From Winslowiella arboricola (lineage in GTDB: Bacteria; Pseudomonadota; Gammaproteobacteria; Enterobacterales; Enterobacteriaceae), in the NCBI RefSeq assembly GCF_025527015.1, contig NZ_JAODIM010000043.1, positions 372,001 to 436,000 on the forward strand: DNA of 64,000 nt, in the 5' to 3' direction. Below are positions 44,810-54,760 of the stretch, in pieces. The stretch's first letter is position 1; the number at the start of each line of letters is the position of its first letter. A model generated the notes under the pieces. It searched no databases and was not told the origin of the DNA. It was given only the letters and a program-made list of their open reading frames with translations. The translations under genes and the position numbers were made by a program.

Positions 44810-47181
44810 TGCAGCAGCTGACGCTGGCCAATGGCGTGCAGGTTAATCTGCTGCATGACCCGCAGGCCACGCGTGCGGCGGCGCTGATCCAGCTGACGGC
44901 GGGCAGCCACGATGCGCCGTCAGCATGGCCCGGTCTGGCGCATCTGCTGGAACATCTGGTGTTTGCCGGTAGTCGCGATTATCCGGGCGATGCGCGGCTG
45001 ATGGCATGGGCGCAAAGCCAGGGCGCCCGGCTGAACGCGACCACGGGCGATACCTGCACCGCCTGGTTTTTTGATGTCAGCGCCGATCTGCTTGAGCAGG
45101 GAGTGGCGCGACTGGTTGATATGCTGGCGCATCCGTTGCTGACGCTGGAGGCGATCGGCCAGGAAGTGGCGGTGATTGATGCTGAATACCGCATGCTGGC
45201 CAGCGACAGTGACACACTTTGTGCCGCTGCGATGCGTATCGGTTTTGCTTCACCCACCGCGTTACAGGCGTTTCATGTCGGTAATGCGCACTATTTTGGC
45301 GCTGACCTGCAGGCATTGCAGCAGGCGCTGCGCGACTATCATCAGCAGCATTTCTGTGGCGGCAAGCTGACGCTCTGGTTACAGGGGCCACAGTCGCTGG
45401 ATCAGCTGGCGGTACTGGCTGAAACTTACGCCACGTGTTTTGCGCCAGGCATTCCCCCGCAGAAATCTTCGCCAGGGTTAAGTTTGCAGCCCACACGGCA
45501 TTTTGGCCTGCGCAGTGATGGCGACTCGCGCCTGCGCCTCTCTTTCTGCCTGAGCGACAGCGGTGAACCGCAGCGTCAGCAGGTGACCCTGTTGCGTCAG
45601 TTTTTAAGCGATGAAGCGCCGTTCAGCTTGATGGCGACGTTACGGGCGCAAAACTGGAGCGACGGCGTGCAGCTGTTGCTGCCTTATTGCAGCGATCGAG
45701 AGAGTATTCTCAGTATTGAATTTCTGTTGTGTAGCGCAGACGTGGCAATCTGCGCGCAGCTGGAAGCCCTGTTTTTCAGCTGGCTGCAACAGCTGACGCA
45801 AACTGGTGCGCGGCAATTGCAACATTACGCCAGACTGGCGCAACAGCAGTTTGCCCGCCAGACGCCGGTTGACCAGCTGCGGGCGCGCGCTTTTACTTTT
45901 CCGCCGCCAGAAGCGCTGGACGCGGATTTTTATACGCAGTGGCATCGTTTGCTGGCGCAGCTCAAGGTTAAAAATCTGACGCGGCTGCGGGTTGCGGCGG
46001 GTTTAGCGGCTGAACCGCGCCAGTCTCAGGGATTTACCCTGCAGCTATCCACAGCCAGCTGGCCAGCGCTGGCGGCCGACGCTCCACCCGCACAGTGGCA
46101 GTTTTATCCGCAAAACTCACCATTATCCGCCCCTGAGTTACCGTCGCAGCAGATTGATTTGCCGCATCTTGCTGGCGGTAAACAGGGAGTATTGCTGATC
46201 TCGCCAGCCATTGACGATCCACTGTCCCTGCGCTGGGGAGTGACGATTCAGGCCAGCCTGCGATTGATCATTGCTGAGTGCGCCCATGCGGGCGGCAGTC
46301 TCAGTTTTGCCTGTTATCAGGGGCGCTGGCTGCTGCAGCTACGTGCGGATAATGCAGTAATGCTTGCCACTGTTGATCGTATCCTGCTGCTGATGCCGCT
46401 AACTCTCAATGCGCAGGGAGAGCGGCAATACCGGCAATTGCAACAAAACTGGCAGTCGGAGATTGCGGTACGTGCTTTGTTAAGCCAATTACCGTTGCTG
46501 ATTAACGGCGACAGCGGTCAGTCAGCGAGCGCATGGTGCGCGGCGCTGTATGGTGGGGATAACCATTTGCATCAGCAACTGGCGCGGTTGTTAACCCGTT
46601 TTCCGGCATCGGTTAATGCCGAACGCCCTGAGCCAGCCGTACCACAGCCCGCTCAGGCCCGTTATACGCTGCCAACCAATGGTGAAGATGCGGCGCTGCT
46701 GCTGTTCTGTCCGCTGGTTGAGCAGAGCGCCAGCTGCCTGGCGGCGTGGCGAATGCTGGCAGCCCTGTTTGAGCCGCTGTTTTTCCGCCAGTTGCGCGGT
46801 GAAAAAAATCTCGGTTATGTGGTCAGCTGCCGTTTCCAGTCGCTAAGCGGTGTCAGCGGGCTGCTGTTTGCCGTGCAGTCACCGACCCATTCAAACGCTT
46901 CGATCCTTGCGCATATTAATGAATTTATTATGCAGATGGATAACACCATCGCTACCGTGGACCCACAGTGGTTTGCTGAGCACCGTCAGCGCTTGTATGC
47001 CAGCCTGACTGCACACAATCAGGATGCTGACGAGGGCTGTCGTGAGCAGTGGCTGACGCAGCAGGGTTATGCTGAGCCGCTCAATGCTGCCGCCATTAAC
47101 CAGCTGACTCCGGCGCGACTGTATCAGTATTATCAGCGCCTGGTGCAACAGCGGGCGGGGTGGTGGATCATCGAAGGTTAA
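44809..47181 (+). CDS. pqqF: PQQ-operon M16 peptidase PqqF
   Basis: 790 residues, insulysin-like zinc protease thought to release the cross-linked Glu-Tyr unit from PqqA. The inverted zinc motif is HLLEH (His45, Glu48, His49) with the third ligand likely Glu126 in VIDAEYRML. The C-terminal half (FEPLFFRQLRGEKNLGYVVSCRFQ) is the inactive M16 repeat that helps form the chamber. The start overlaps the pqqE stop by one base (TGATG). It closes the operon; an AT-rich gap follows. Confidence 0.95.
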   Translation: MQQLTLANGVQVNLLHDPQATRAAALIQLTAGSHDAPSAWPGLAHLLEHLVFAGSRDYPGDARLMAWAQSQGARLNATTGDTCTAWFFDVSADLLEQGVARLVDMLAHPLLTLEAIGQEVAVIDAEYRMLASDSDTLCAAAMRIGFASPTALQAFHVGNAHYFGADLQALQQALRDYHQQHFCGGKLTLWLQGPQSLDQLAVLAETYATCFAPGIPPQKSSPGLSLQPTRHFGLRSDGDSRLRLSFCLSDSGEPQRQQVTLLRQFLSDEAPFSLMATLRAQNWSDGVQLLLPYCSDRESILSIEFLLCSADVAICAQLEALFFSWLQQLTQTGARQLQHYARLAQQQFARQTPVDQLRARAFTFPPPEALDADFYTQWHRLLAQLKVKNLTRLRVAAGLAAEPRQSQGFTLQLSTASWPALAADAPPAQWQFYPQNSPLSAPELPSQQIDLPHLAGGKQGVLLISPAIDDPLSLRWGVTIQASLRLIIAECAHAGGSLSFACYQGRWLLQLRADNAVMLATVDRILLLMPLTLNAQGERQYRQLQQNWQSEIAVRALLSQLPLLINGDSGQSASAWCAALYGGDNHLHQQLARLLTRFPASVNAERPEPAVPQPAQARYTLPTNGEDAALLLFCPLVEQSASCLAAWRMLAALFEPLFFRQLRGEKNLGYVVSCRFQSLSGVSGLLFAVQSPTHSNASILAHINEFIMQMDNTIATVDPQWFAEHRQRLYASLTAHNQDADEGCREQWLTQQGYAEPLNAAAINQLTPARLYQYYQRLVQQRAGWWIIEG

Positions 47182-47202
47182 ATTTTTCTTCGCGTTTCGC
47201 TA

Positions 47203-47208
47203 TATACT
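47203..47208 (+). promoter_or_regulatory. Possible -10 element upstream of the receptor gene
   Basis: TATACT in CGCTATATACTGAAAT is near the -10 consensus; the expected -35 position (about 47180-47185) is only AAATTT. The CRP-like site at 47223-47238 would lie just downstream of such a promoter, so the true promoter may be a later one. Confidence 0.3.
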
Positions 47209-47222
47209 GAAATACATAACGA

Positions 47223-47238
47223 TGTGATACACTTCACA
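47223..47238 (+). promoter_or_regulatory. CRP-binding-site-like sequence
   Basis: TGTGA-TACACT-TCACA matches both half sites of the CRP consensus exactly with the correct six-base spacer. It is centred 78 bases before the receptor start chosen here. It suggests control by cAMP-CRP, unlike the Fur-box receptor further right. Confidence 0.6.
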
Positions 47239-47308
47239 CTCTTCTATGCAGTATCCCGTGCAGATCGCCAGACGAGTGGTCGCCGTCTCTTCAGGATTTA
47301 ACCTTAAA

Positions 47309-49423
47309 ATGGCAGTGGAAAAACAACCCCGTGTTGCGGGGGTAAGTGTGCTTTACCCCCTGATAATCATGGCTTTACCGGTTCAGGCCGCCGAACAAAC
47401 GCTGAATGTTACCGCCAGCGCGCCAGCAGCAGAAGCCGAGGCGGTTAATAAGCAGGCTACCCTTGGCAATCTCGGTAAGCAGGAGGTACGTAACACCCCC
47501 TGGTCAGTGCAGGTGGTTTCCCCCTCGCTAATGAAACATCAACAGCTGAAAAGCGTCAGCGATATCTATCGTTATATGCCGTCCGTGCAGGGCGATGGCG
47601 CGCGGCCACAAACGCGCGGTATGCAGGGCAGCGTGGTGCAGAACAGCATGATCGACGGGCTGAACGTGGTATCCACCACCGATTACGCCGCTGAGCAGTT
47701 TGACCATATCTCCGTGTTAAATGGCCTTGCCGGTTCCCTGTACGGCCCGGCAAATCCGGCCGGGCTGTTTAATTTTGTCGCCAAACGTCCTGCCGATATC
47801 GCACAACACAGTCTGACGGTTGGCGTCGGCACGGGCCTCAGTCGTCTGGTTTCCGGCGATTTTAGCGGCCCACTGGATGATAATGACCGTCTGCGTTACC
47901 GCGCCAATATCCTTGATGACCAAGGCAGTGGCTATGTCAGCGGCAGTAAAAAACGCCGCCAGCTGTTCAGTCTGGCGCTGGACGCCAATCTGAGCGACCA
48001 GACGGTGCTGGAAAGTAATTTCAGCTACTACCATTTTTACACCCGGGGGTTGCCGGGTAAGTTTGCGCTGGGAAGCGGACTCAGTCTGCCGGCGGCGCCC
48101 GATCCGAAGCGCGCTAATCTGGGCCAGTACTATGCCGGAGAGAATAACCATACCCTGACCGCCAGCCTGCATCTGAAACACGATTTTGATGGCAACTGGC
48201 AGGGTGAAGTGGGGGTACTGCGGCAGATTGCTGACCGTGAATCCACGGCGGTCACCAATACGTTTACCGATAACGCCGGTCATTACAAAACCACCACCTC
48301 ATCCGCTACCGCCAGCCGTTTTACCATCAACAGTTATATGGCCAATCTGAACGGTGAGATTGACACCGGCTGGTTACATCATCAGCTCTCCACCGGTATT
48401 CGCGGGTTTGTCTGGAAGAATGAGAATCCGATTGATGGCGGTACCTCGACGCTGGGCAGCGCTTCACTGGCCGATACGCAAGCGTTTGACCGGCCGGATT
48501 ATCCCGACTTCACCCGTCGCTATCACTCCGCCACCGCCACGCAGCAGGCGCTGTTGCTGAGCGATACCCTGAGCTTTTCGCCGCAATGGAGTTTGCTGCT
48601 GGCCGGAAGTCAGAGCTTCCTGACCTCTGCCAGCTACAGTAAAAGCGGTAGCCGCACCAGCGAATCCGATAACAGCGGTTTTAGCGGATCCGCCAGCCTG
48701 ATGTACAAGCCCGTGGATCCGCTGACGTTGTATGTCACCTGGGCTGACAGTTTACAGCAGGGCGATACCGCGCCGACCGGGGCGAAGAATGCCGGTAATA
48801 TCCTGGCGCCTTATCGCAGCCAGCAAGTGGAAGTGGGCAGCAAGCTGGCGGTGGGCAGGATGTTGCTGACTGCGGCACTTTTCCAGATCGATCGTCCCTT
48901 TGCTTATACCAACAGTGACGACGACTACGCGGTCGATGGCAATCAGCGTAACCGCGGGCTTGAGTTAATGGCCGACGGCGATCTGACGCGTAATCTGCAT
49001 CTGTATGGCGGTATGACCTGGCTGGATCCACGGCTGCGCGACACGGCCAGTGCCAGCACGCGCGATAAGCAGATTGTCGGTCTGCCACGCTACACCGCCA
49101 GTCTGTTTGCCGCTTATGATCTGCCGTTGTTCAGCGGTACCGATTTGCATGCAGGCATGCGCTACGTCGGACGTCGCAGCACGGATAACAGCAATGATGG
49201 CTGGGTGGGCAGCTATACCACTTTCGATGCCGGAACCGCTTACCGCACCCGGCTGTTTAATACTGACACCACGTTTCGCCTGGATATGACCAATCTGACC
49301 AACCGCCACTACTGGACCAATATCGTACCGGGTGGCCTGAATGGCTATAGCGGCGCGGGTTACGCCAGCGCTCAGCTCGGTGAGCCGCGAATGGTGCAGG
49401 TTTCCATGCAACTTAATTTCTGA
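47309..49423 (+). CDS. TonB-dependent siderophore receptor (FhuE/FpvA-like family)
   Basis: About 704 residues from ATG 47309, which begins a normal signal peptide ending ALPVQAAEQ; the longer in-frame start at 47246 would put 21 extra residues before it. The plug domain has RNTPWSVQVVS, TRGMQGSVVQNSMIDGL and LNGLAGSLYGPANPAGLFNFV, typical of the hydroxamate/pyoverdine-type receptor family. The barrel ends in VQVSMQLNF. An iron-complex binding protein gene follows after 10 bases, forming a two-gene unit that ends in a terminator. The ligand is unknown. The CRP-like site upstream is unusual for an iron receptor, so a non-iron metal complex is possible. Confidence 0.83.
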   Translation: MAVEKQPRVAGVSVLYPLIIMALPVQAAEQTLNVTASAPAAEAEAVNKQATLGNLGKQEVRNTPWSVQVVSPSLMKHQQLKSVSDIYRYMPSVQGDGARPQTRGMQGSVVQNSMIDGLNVVSTTDYAAEQFDHISVLNGLAGSLYGPANPAGLFNFVAKRPADIAQHSLTVGVGTGLSRLVSGDFSGPLDDNDRLRYRANILDDQGSGYVSGSKKRRQLFSLALDANLSDQTVLESNFSYYHFYTRGLPGKFALGSGLSLPAAPDPKRANLGQYYAGENNHTLTASLHLKHDFDGNWQGEVGVLRQIADRESTAVTNTFTDNAGHYKTTTSSATASRFTINSYMANLNGEIDTGWLHHQLSTGIRGFVWKNENPIDGGTSTLGSASLADTQAFDRPDYPDFTRRYHSATATQQALLLSDTLSFSPQWSLLLAGSQSFLTSASYSKSGSRTSESDNSGFSGSASLMYKPVDPLTLYVTWADSLQQGDTAPTGAKNAGNILAPYRSQQVEVGSKLAVGRMLLTAALFQIDRPFAYTNSDDDYAVDGNQRNRGLELMADGDLTRNLHLYGGMTWLDPRLRDTASASTRDKQIVGLPRYTASLFAAYDLPLFSGTDLHAGMRYVGRRSTDNSNDGWVGSYTTFDAGTAYRTRLFNTDTTFRLDMTNLTNRHYWTNIVPGGLNGYSGAGYASAQLGEPRMVQVSMQLNF

Positions 49424-49433
49424 TGAGGTGAGA

Positions 49434-50453
49434 ATGAATAAGCGCCTGGTACTGCCGCTGCTGACGGCACTCGGTCTGGCAATAACCAGCCATTTTGCCG
49501 TTGCGCATACAGTGACGGATGATGCGGGCAATCAAGTGGAGGTGGCACCGCAGGCATTGCGCATTGCGGATGGCTGGTATGCCCATCACTCACTGCTGAT
49601 GACGCTGGGGGCAGGGGATCGCATTGTCGCCACCGTCAACCATGCCAGAGATCGGCCATGGATGTTTAAGATCCAGCCGTCGCTGCATCAGGCGCTGTCG
49701 GTGCCGGGACGCAGTTTTAACAGCGAAACTCTGCTGGTGCGTAAAGTCGATACGGTGTTTGTTGCGGCGGAAGATGGCGATGCCGCGGCTTATCGTCAGG
49801 CCGGTTTGCCGACGCTGGTGATGCGTTTTGATGATTTCCCGTCAATGAAGCATTCATTACTGACCACCGCCGAGGTGGTGGGTACCGATCGGGCGCGTCA
49901 GCGGGCGAAGGCGTACAACGCTTACCTTGATCAGCAAGTGACGCGAATTGCTGCGCGCACCGATAAGCTTAGCGAACAGCAACGCCCGCGCGTGCTGCAT
50001 ATTCAGTCGCTGCATCCGTTAAAAGTTGATGGTCGCAACACCTTAATCGACAGCTGGATCCGGCTGGCTGGCGGGCGCAATGCGGCAGCGGAAGTTGATG
50101 GCAATATGAAAGAAACCTCTGCCGAGAACGTGCTGTTCTGGCAACCTGATGTGATTATTATTGGCGCCGGTGCGGGCAGTATTGCCGGTTCCGATTACGC
50201 CTCGCTGTTCAGCAACCTGAAGGCGGTGAAAAATCATCAGGTATGGCAAAATCCGGCCGGGGTGTTTCCGTGGGATCGCTACGGCACGGAAGCGGCATTG
50301 CAGATTCAGTGGGCCGCCGCCACTCTGCATCCTGAGCTGTTTGCCGACCTGAATATGGTGCAAGCGACGCAGGATTTCTATCAGCGCTTTTTTGATTATC
50401 AACTGACTGCATCGGATGCTAAACGGATCCTGCAAGCGCTGCCCCCGGGCTAA
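49434..50453 (+). CDS. Periplasmic binding protein of iron-complex type
   Basis: 339 residues with signal peptide (residues 1-24, ending HFAVAH) and the two-lobe Fe3+-siderophore/B12-type binding fold: VTDDAGNQVEV, LMTLGAGDRIVATV, the backbone-helix region, VDGRNTLIDSWIRLAGGRNAA and PDVIIIGAG. GAGGTGA precedes the ATG. It presumably receives the substrate of the receptor encoded just upstream. No permease follows directly, so it may use the FecCD-type permease at 53777-55791. Confidence 0.83.
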   Translation: MNKRLVLPLLTALGLAITSHFAVAHTVTDDAGNQVEVAPQALRIADGWYAHHSLLMTLGAGDRIVATVNHARDRPWMFKIQPSLHQALSVPGRSFNSETLLVRKVDTVFVAAEDGDAAAYRQAGLPTLVMRFDDFPSMKHSLLTTAEVVGTDRARQRAKAYNAYLDQQVTRIAARTDKLSEQQRPRVLHIQSLHPLKVDGRNTLIDSWIRLAGGRNAAAEVDGNMKETSAENVLFWQPDVIIIGAGAGSIAGSDYASLFSNLKAVKNHQVWQNPAGVFPWDRYGTEAALQIQWAAATLHPELFADLNMVQATQDFYQRFFDYQLTASDAKRILQALPPG

Positions 50454-50503
50454 ACGCGCAGCGCGGCAGATTGGTAGTTGGTGATCTCTGTCACAAATCG
50501 CCA

Positions 50504-50538
50504 TTTCCGCTGTCAGTTACGGGCAGCGGGAATTTTTT
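50504..50538 (+). terminator. Rho-independent terminator
   Basis: TTTCCGCTG and CAGCGGGAA pair (one G-T) around an 11-base loop, followed by TTTTTT. It closes the receptor plus binding protein unit. Confidence 0.7.
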
Positions 50539-50662
50539 CTATAAAATCATTATTAACCTAATAATTTCAACTTATTGGGATAAGTCCGCCATAAACTGTA
50601 AGGTTTTGGTTAGCAATGCGTAACCGGGTATATCAACTATTTTCAGCTTGTTACTAATTGTT

Positions 50663-50692
50663 GATAATGATAATAATTCCGTTCTCATTATC
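50663..50692 (+). promoter_or_regulatory. Fur box upstream of the second receptor operon
   Basis: GATAATGATAATAATT matches the Fur consensus at 15 of 19 positions by eye, and a second half site CTCATTATC lies 12 bases on. The site is 15-44 bases before the receptor start, suited to iron repression of the whole receptor-binding protein-permease-ATPase operon. Confidence 0.75.
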
Positions 50693-50706
50693 AATTACCG
50701 GCTCAA

Positions 50707-52866
50707 ATGATGTTTATCAATGTGTTGCGTTCCCCTGATCTTTCCCGTTTCCCCTCCAGCGTTCGCGGCATCAGGATCAGGACGCTCGCTTCACTGATGC
50801 CACTGCTGCTGGTTTTTCCGCTGCAAGCGGAAGCGGCCGACGACAATAATAACGAGATGGTGGTCAGCGCCAGCCGCACCGCAACGGAGAAAAAAGACTC
50901 TCCGCAGGTGGTGACCATTATCAGCAAACAGCAGATTGAACAGCAGCGGCAGCTTACCTCTGATACCTCGCAGATCCTCAGCAATCTGTTACCGGCATTT
51001 TCACCCAGCCGCCAGAAAATGAGCGGTAGCGGCGAAACTTTCCGTGGCCGTATTCCGCTGGTGCTGGTGGACGGTATTCCGCAGTCCAACCCGCTGCGGC
51101 CTACCGGGCGGGAGATGCACACCATCGATGCATCGATGATCGAAAGGATCGAGGTGATTCATGGCGCCAACGCCAGTAACGGCATCGGCGCCTCGGGCGG
51201 GGTAATCAACCTGATTACCCGCCGCCCGGAACCCGGATCGTTTAATCAGCACTTTAGCGTCGAAGCCACCACGCCGACCTCGCAGCTGAACAGCGAAACC
51301 ATGAGCTACAAAACCACGTATGCGGTCGATGGCCGCGAAGAGTATCTCGATTATATGTTTGCCGTCAGCTATGAGGATCAGGGGCTGTTTCTCGACGGTA
51401 ATCATAAACCGGTCGGCGTGGATAACACCCAGGGCGACCTGATGGATTCACGCGCTTACGATATTCTCGGTAAAGTCGGTTACTGGCTGGATGACGATCA
51501 ACGTATTCAGCTGAGCGTTAATCGCTACCAGCTGAAAGGCAGGAACCAATACCTCAGCGTTACCGGCGACCGCGAACAGGGCATACCCACCGGTTCGGTA
51601 AAGGGCACGCCGCAAGGCGAAGCGCCATTTAACAGTGTCTGGACTACCGGCATTACCTACGATAACTACAACCTGGCCGGCATGAAACTGAATGCGCTGG
51701 CGTTTTATCAGCAATATGAAGCGCTGTTTGGTTCAACTATCTCCGGTTCCTTCCAGGATCCGGCGATTGCGCCGGTCGGCACGTTATATGATCAGTCGCG
51801 CGCGGTAACCTCTAAATACGGCAGCAAAATGTCGCTGACCAAAGATGATCTGTGGGATGACTATCTGAAGGTCACGCTGGGCTTCGATACCCTGTTTGAT
51901 TCATCAAAACAGGATCTGTGGGGCACCCATCGCACCTATGTACCAGAGGTGAAATACACCGATTTGTCGCCATTTATGCAGCTGGAAGTGGCGCCTGTGG
52001 AGTCAGTTAAACTGTTTGGCGGTGTGCGTTATGAATATGCGCGGCTGGATATCGACAGTTATCAGACAATCGCTTCCGCCAACAGCGTAACGGTGGGTGG
52101 TGGCAAGCCAAGTTTTGATAAGACCCTGTATAACGTTGGCGCAGTATGGACACCGGTTGAACAGCTGAGCCTGTTCGCCAACTACTCGCAGGGCTTTACC
52201 ATGCCGGATGTCGGACGCGTGCTGCGCGGGATTAATACGCCGGGGATGAGTGTCGACAGCTTCCTTAATCTGCAACCGATTGTCACCAATAATACCGAGG
52301 TCGGTTTCCGCTTCCAGCAGCAGCCGTTTGATCTGGAAGTCAGCTACTACAAATCAACCTCCAAACTGGGCAGCCGGGTGGATCGGGTCGGTGATATGTA
52401 TGTTACCCGCCGTGAGAAAACCGAGATTGACGGCATTGAAACCGCAGTGGGTTATGCGGTGACGGAAAACCAGAAGCTGAAGCTGGGCTATTCCCATATG
52501 CGTGGTCGCTATGACAGTGATGATAATGGCAGCCTCGACGCTAAAATGGATGGCCTGAACGTTTCGCCGGACCGCATTATCGCCAGCTGGTCAGCTAACT
52601 GGACACCGCAGTGGTCGACCTTTATCCAGGGCAACTGGGCATTAAGCCGCAGTTTCGACGAAGAGGATAAAGAGTTTAGCGGTTATGCCCTGATTGATGC
52701 GGCGGTCGGTTACACGTTGCCGCGTGGTCGCCTGAACCTCGCGGTGTCGAACCTGCTGGATAAACAGTACATCACTTATTACTCGCAGAGTGCGCTGGTC
52801 GAACCGGATCGCTATTTTGCCGGTCGTGGCCGTACGCTGACGCTGGGCTATAACGTTGATTTCTGA
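50707..52866 (+). CDS. TonB-dependent siderophore receptor (IutA-like class)
   Basis: 719 residues. A long basic N-region precedes the signal core LMPLLLVFPLQAEA, then the TonB box NEMVVSASRT. The plug has RGRIPLVLVDGIPQSN and IERIEVIHGANASNGIGASGGVINLITR, which resembles the aerobactin receptor IutA in arrangement. The barrel runs to GRTLTLGYNVDF. No clear ribosome site is seen at 50707, so the true start may differ by a few codons. It heads an operon with binding protein, two permeases and ATPase, and a Fur box precedes it. A citrate-hydroxamate siderophore is a guess from class resemblance only. Confidence 0.83.
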   Translation: MMFINVLRSPDLSRFPSSVRGIRIRTLASLMPLLLVFPLQAEAADDNNNEMVVSASRTATEKKDSPQVVTIISKQQIEQQRQLTSDTSQILSNLLPAFSPSRQKMSGSGETFRGRIPLVLVDGIPQSNPLRPTGREMHTIDASMIERIEVIHGANASNGIGASGGVINLITRRPEPGSFNQHFSVEATTPTSQLNSETMSYKTTYAVDGREEYLDYMFAVSYEDQGLFLDGNHKPVGVDNTQGDLMDSRAYDILGKVGYWLDDDQRIQLSVNRYQLKGRNQYLSVTGDREQGIPTGSVKGTPQGEAPFNSVWTTGITYDNYNLAGMKLNALAFYQQYEALFGSTISGSFQDPAIAPVGTLYDQSRAVTSKYGSKMSLTKDDLWDDYLKVTLGFDTLFDSSKQDLWGTHRTYVPEVKYTDLSPFMQLEVAPVESVKLFGGVRYEYARLDIDSYQTIASANSVTVGGGKPSFDKTLYNVGAVWTPVEQLSLFANYSQGFTMPDVGRVLRGINTPGMSVDSFLNLQPIVTNNTEVGFRFQQQPFDLEVSYYKSTSKLGSRVDRVGDMYVTRREKTEIDGIETAVGYAVTENQKLKLGYSHMRGRYDSDDNGSLDAKMDGLNVSPDRIIASWSANWTPQWSTFIQGNWALSRSFDEEDKEFSGYALIDAAVGYTLPRGRLNLAVSNLLDKQYITYYSQSALVEPDRYFAGRGRTLTLGYNVDF

Positions 52867-53780
52867 TGCGTAATCATGACCGCTCAAGGCGCAGGCTATT
52901 GCAGCTGGCGGCAGGCCTGTTCGCCAGCACCCAGATAATGCCGGGTCGCGCAGCATTGTCATCTTCACCATTACGGGTGATCACGCTATTTCAGGGCGCA
53001 ACCGACAGTGCGGTGGCGCTGGGGGTGATCCCCTGCGCAGTGGTGGAGGCCTGGAGTGAAAAACCTGACTATCGCTATTTACGTCCGGCATTACAGGGCG
53101 TGGCGCATGTCGGGCTGGAGACGCAACCCAGCCTCGAAGATATCGTGCTGCTGCGCCCGGATGTGATTATCGCCTCACGCTTTCGTCATCAGGCCATCGC
53201 GCCGTTATTGCAACAGATTGCGCCGCTGGTGATGCTGGATACGGTATTTGAATTTAAGAAAACGCTGCGGGTAACTGCGATGGCGCTTAACCAGCAGCAG
53301 ATGGCAGCACATTTACTCAACCAGTGGCAGCTGCGGGTGGCGAATTTACGGCAGCGGCTACAACAGAAATTCGCCGATCGCTGGCCACCCACGGTGTCAG
53401 TTTTGGATATCCGTGAAGATCATCTGCGCAGTTATCTTCCCGTCAGTTTTCCCGGCTCGGTACTGAGTGAACTGGGCTTCGCCTGGAGCGCTGAAGCCAA
53501 AGCCGCCAGCGGCGTATCGATCAAACTCAACGGTAAAGAGAGCCTGCCAGTGGTCAACGCCGATATCTTTTTTGTTTTTCTGCGCGCCGATAAAGCCGCA
53601 GTACAACAGCATTACCACAGCCTGCAACAGCATCCGCTCTGGCAGCAGCTGCGCGCGCCACGCCAGCATCAGGTCTGGCAGGTGGATGGTGTCGCCTGGA
53701 GTCTCTCCGGTGGGATTCTTGGCGCGAACCTGATGCTGGATGATATTGAAGGTCAGATGCTGGCGGGTGTCAGCCGATGA
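52866..53780 (+). CDS. Iron-siderophore binding protein with Tat-type signal
   Basis: 304 residues, FecB/FhuD-like fold. The N-terminus [17 protein letters not shown] fits the twin-arginine consensus S-R-R-x-L-L-Q followed by a hydrophobic stretch and GRA cleavage, as in FhuD-like proteins. [16 protein letters not shown] is the conserved lobe-linking stretch. The ATG overlaps the receptor stop by one base and its own stop overlaps the permease start (ATGA), so it is tightly coupled. It delivers the ferric siderophore to the permease pair. Confidence 0.83.
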   Translation: MRNHDRSRRRLLQLAAGLFASTQIMPGRAALSSSPLRVITLFQGATDSAVALGVIPCAVVEAWSEKPDYRYLRPALQGVAHVGLETQPSLEDIVLLRPDVIIASRFRHQAIAPLLQQIAPLVMLDTVFEFKKTLRVTAMALNQQQMAAHLLNQWQLRVANLRQRLQQKFADRWPPTVSVLDIREDHLRSYLPVSFPGSVLSELGFAWSAEAKAASGVSIKLNGKESLPVVNADIFFVFLRADKAAVQQHYHSLQQHPLWQQLRAPRQHQVWQVDGVAWSLSGGILGANLMLDDIEGQMLAGVSR

Positions 53781-54760
53781 GCCAGGGGCTGAAATTGCTG
53801 TGTGCCGCTGGCGTGCTGCTGCTGGCAATCTTTATCAGTCTGATGAGCGGGGCGCGCTGGATCCCCCTGTCACAGGTGAGTGCCGCGTTTCTGTATCCTG
53901 AACCGCTGAATGTCAGCCATATTCTGGTGACCAGTACGCGGCTTTCGCGCACTCTGGTGGCGGTGGCGGTCGGAGCCAGTCTGGCGGTGGCGGGGGTTTT
54001 AATGCAGGCGCTGACCCGCAATCCGCTGGCATCGCCAGGCCTGTTTGGCGTCAATGCTGGCGCGACCTTCGCCGTGATTGTCGGTAGCTCACTGTTTTCC
54101 CTTACCTCACTGCATGCCTGGCTATGGCTGGCGTTTATCGGCGCGGCGATTGCCGGTGGGCTGGTATGGCTGATCGGTAATATGGGGCGCGGTAGTCTCA
54201 GTCCGTTACGCATTGTGCTGGCCGGTGCATCGATTACCGCGCTGTTCACCGCCTTCAGTCAGGCAATGCTGGTTATTGATCAGGAAGGACTGGATACCGT
54301 GCTGTTCTGGCTGGCTGGCTCGCTAAGTGAACGTAGCCTGCAACAGGCTCTGCCGCTGCTGTTGCTCTGCCTGACAGGGATAACGGCGGCAACCGCGCTT
54401 GCCGGACAGGTGAATGTGCTGAATGCAGGCGATGAAATTGCCACTGGTCTGGGTCAGCGTACTGGTCTGATTCGCCTGCTGATAAGCGTGGTGATTATCG
54501 TGCTGGCCGGTAGCGCGGTAGCAATGGCGGGCAGCATTGGTTTTATTGGCCTGGTGGTGCCGCATATGGTGCGCAAAGGGTTATCGATCGATCACCGCTG
54601 GTTAGTGCCGGGAAGTGCGCTGGCCGGGGCGAGTTTGCTGCTGCTGGCGGACAGTCTGGCGCGGGTGGTGATTCTGCCGCAGGAGGTGCCGGTGGGTGTG
54701 ATGACCGCGCTGTTTGGTGCGCCATTCTTTATTATGCTGGCGCGGCGCGGGAGGGGGTAA
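53777..54760 (+). CDS. FecCD-family permease, first subunit
   Basis: 327 residues with about nine or ten membrane segments. Family marks are [33 protein letters not shown] and the late [15 protein letters not shown] coupling helix that contacts the ATPase. Inner-membrane channel half for the ferric siderophore. Starts inside the binding-protein stop codon and ends inside the next permease start. Confidence 0.88.
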   Translation: MSQGLKLLCAAGVLLLAIFISLMSGARWIPLSQVSAAFLYPEPLNVSHILVTSTRLSRTLVAVAVGASLAVAGVLMQALTRNPLASPGLFGVNAGATFAVIVGSSLFSLTSLHAWLWLAFIGAAIAGGLVWLIGNMGRGSLSPLRIVLAGASITALFTAFSQAMLVIDQEGLDTVLFWLAGSLSERSLQQALPLLLLCLTGITAATALAGQVNVLNAGDEIATGLGQRTGLIRLLISVVIIVLAGSAVAMAGSIGFIGLVVPHMVRKGLSIDHRWLVPGSALAGASLLLLADSLARVVILPQEVPVGVMTALFGAPFFIMLARRGRG

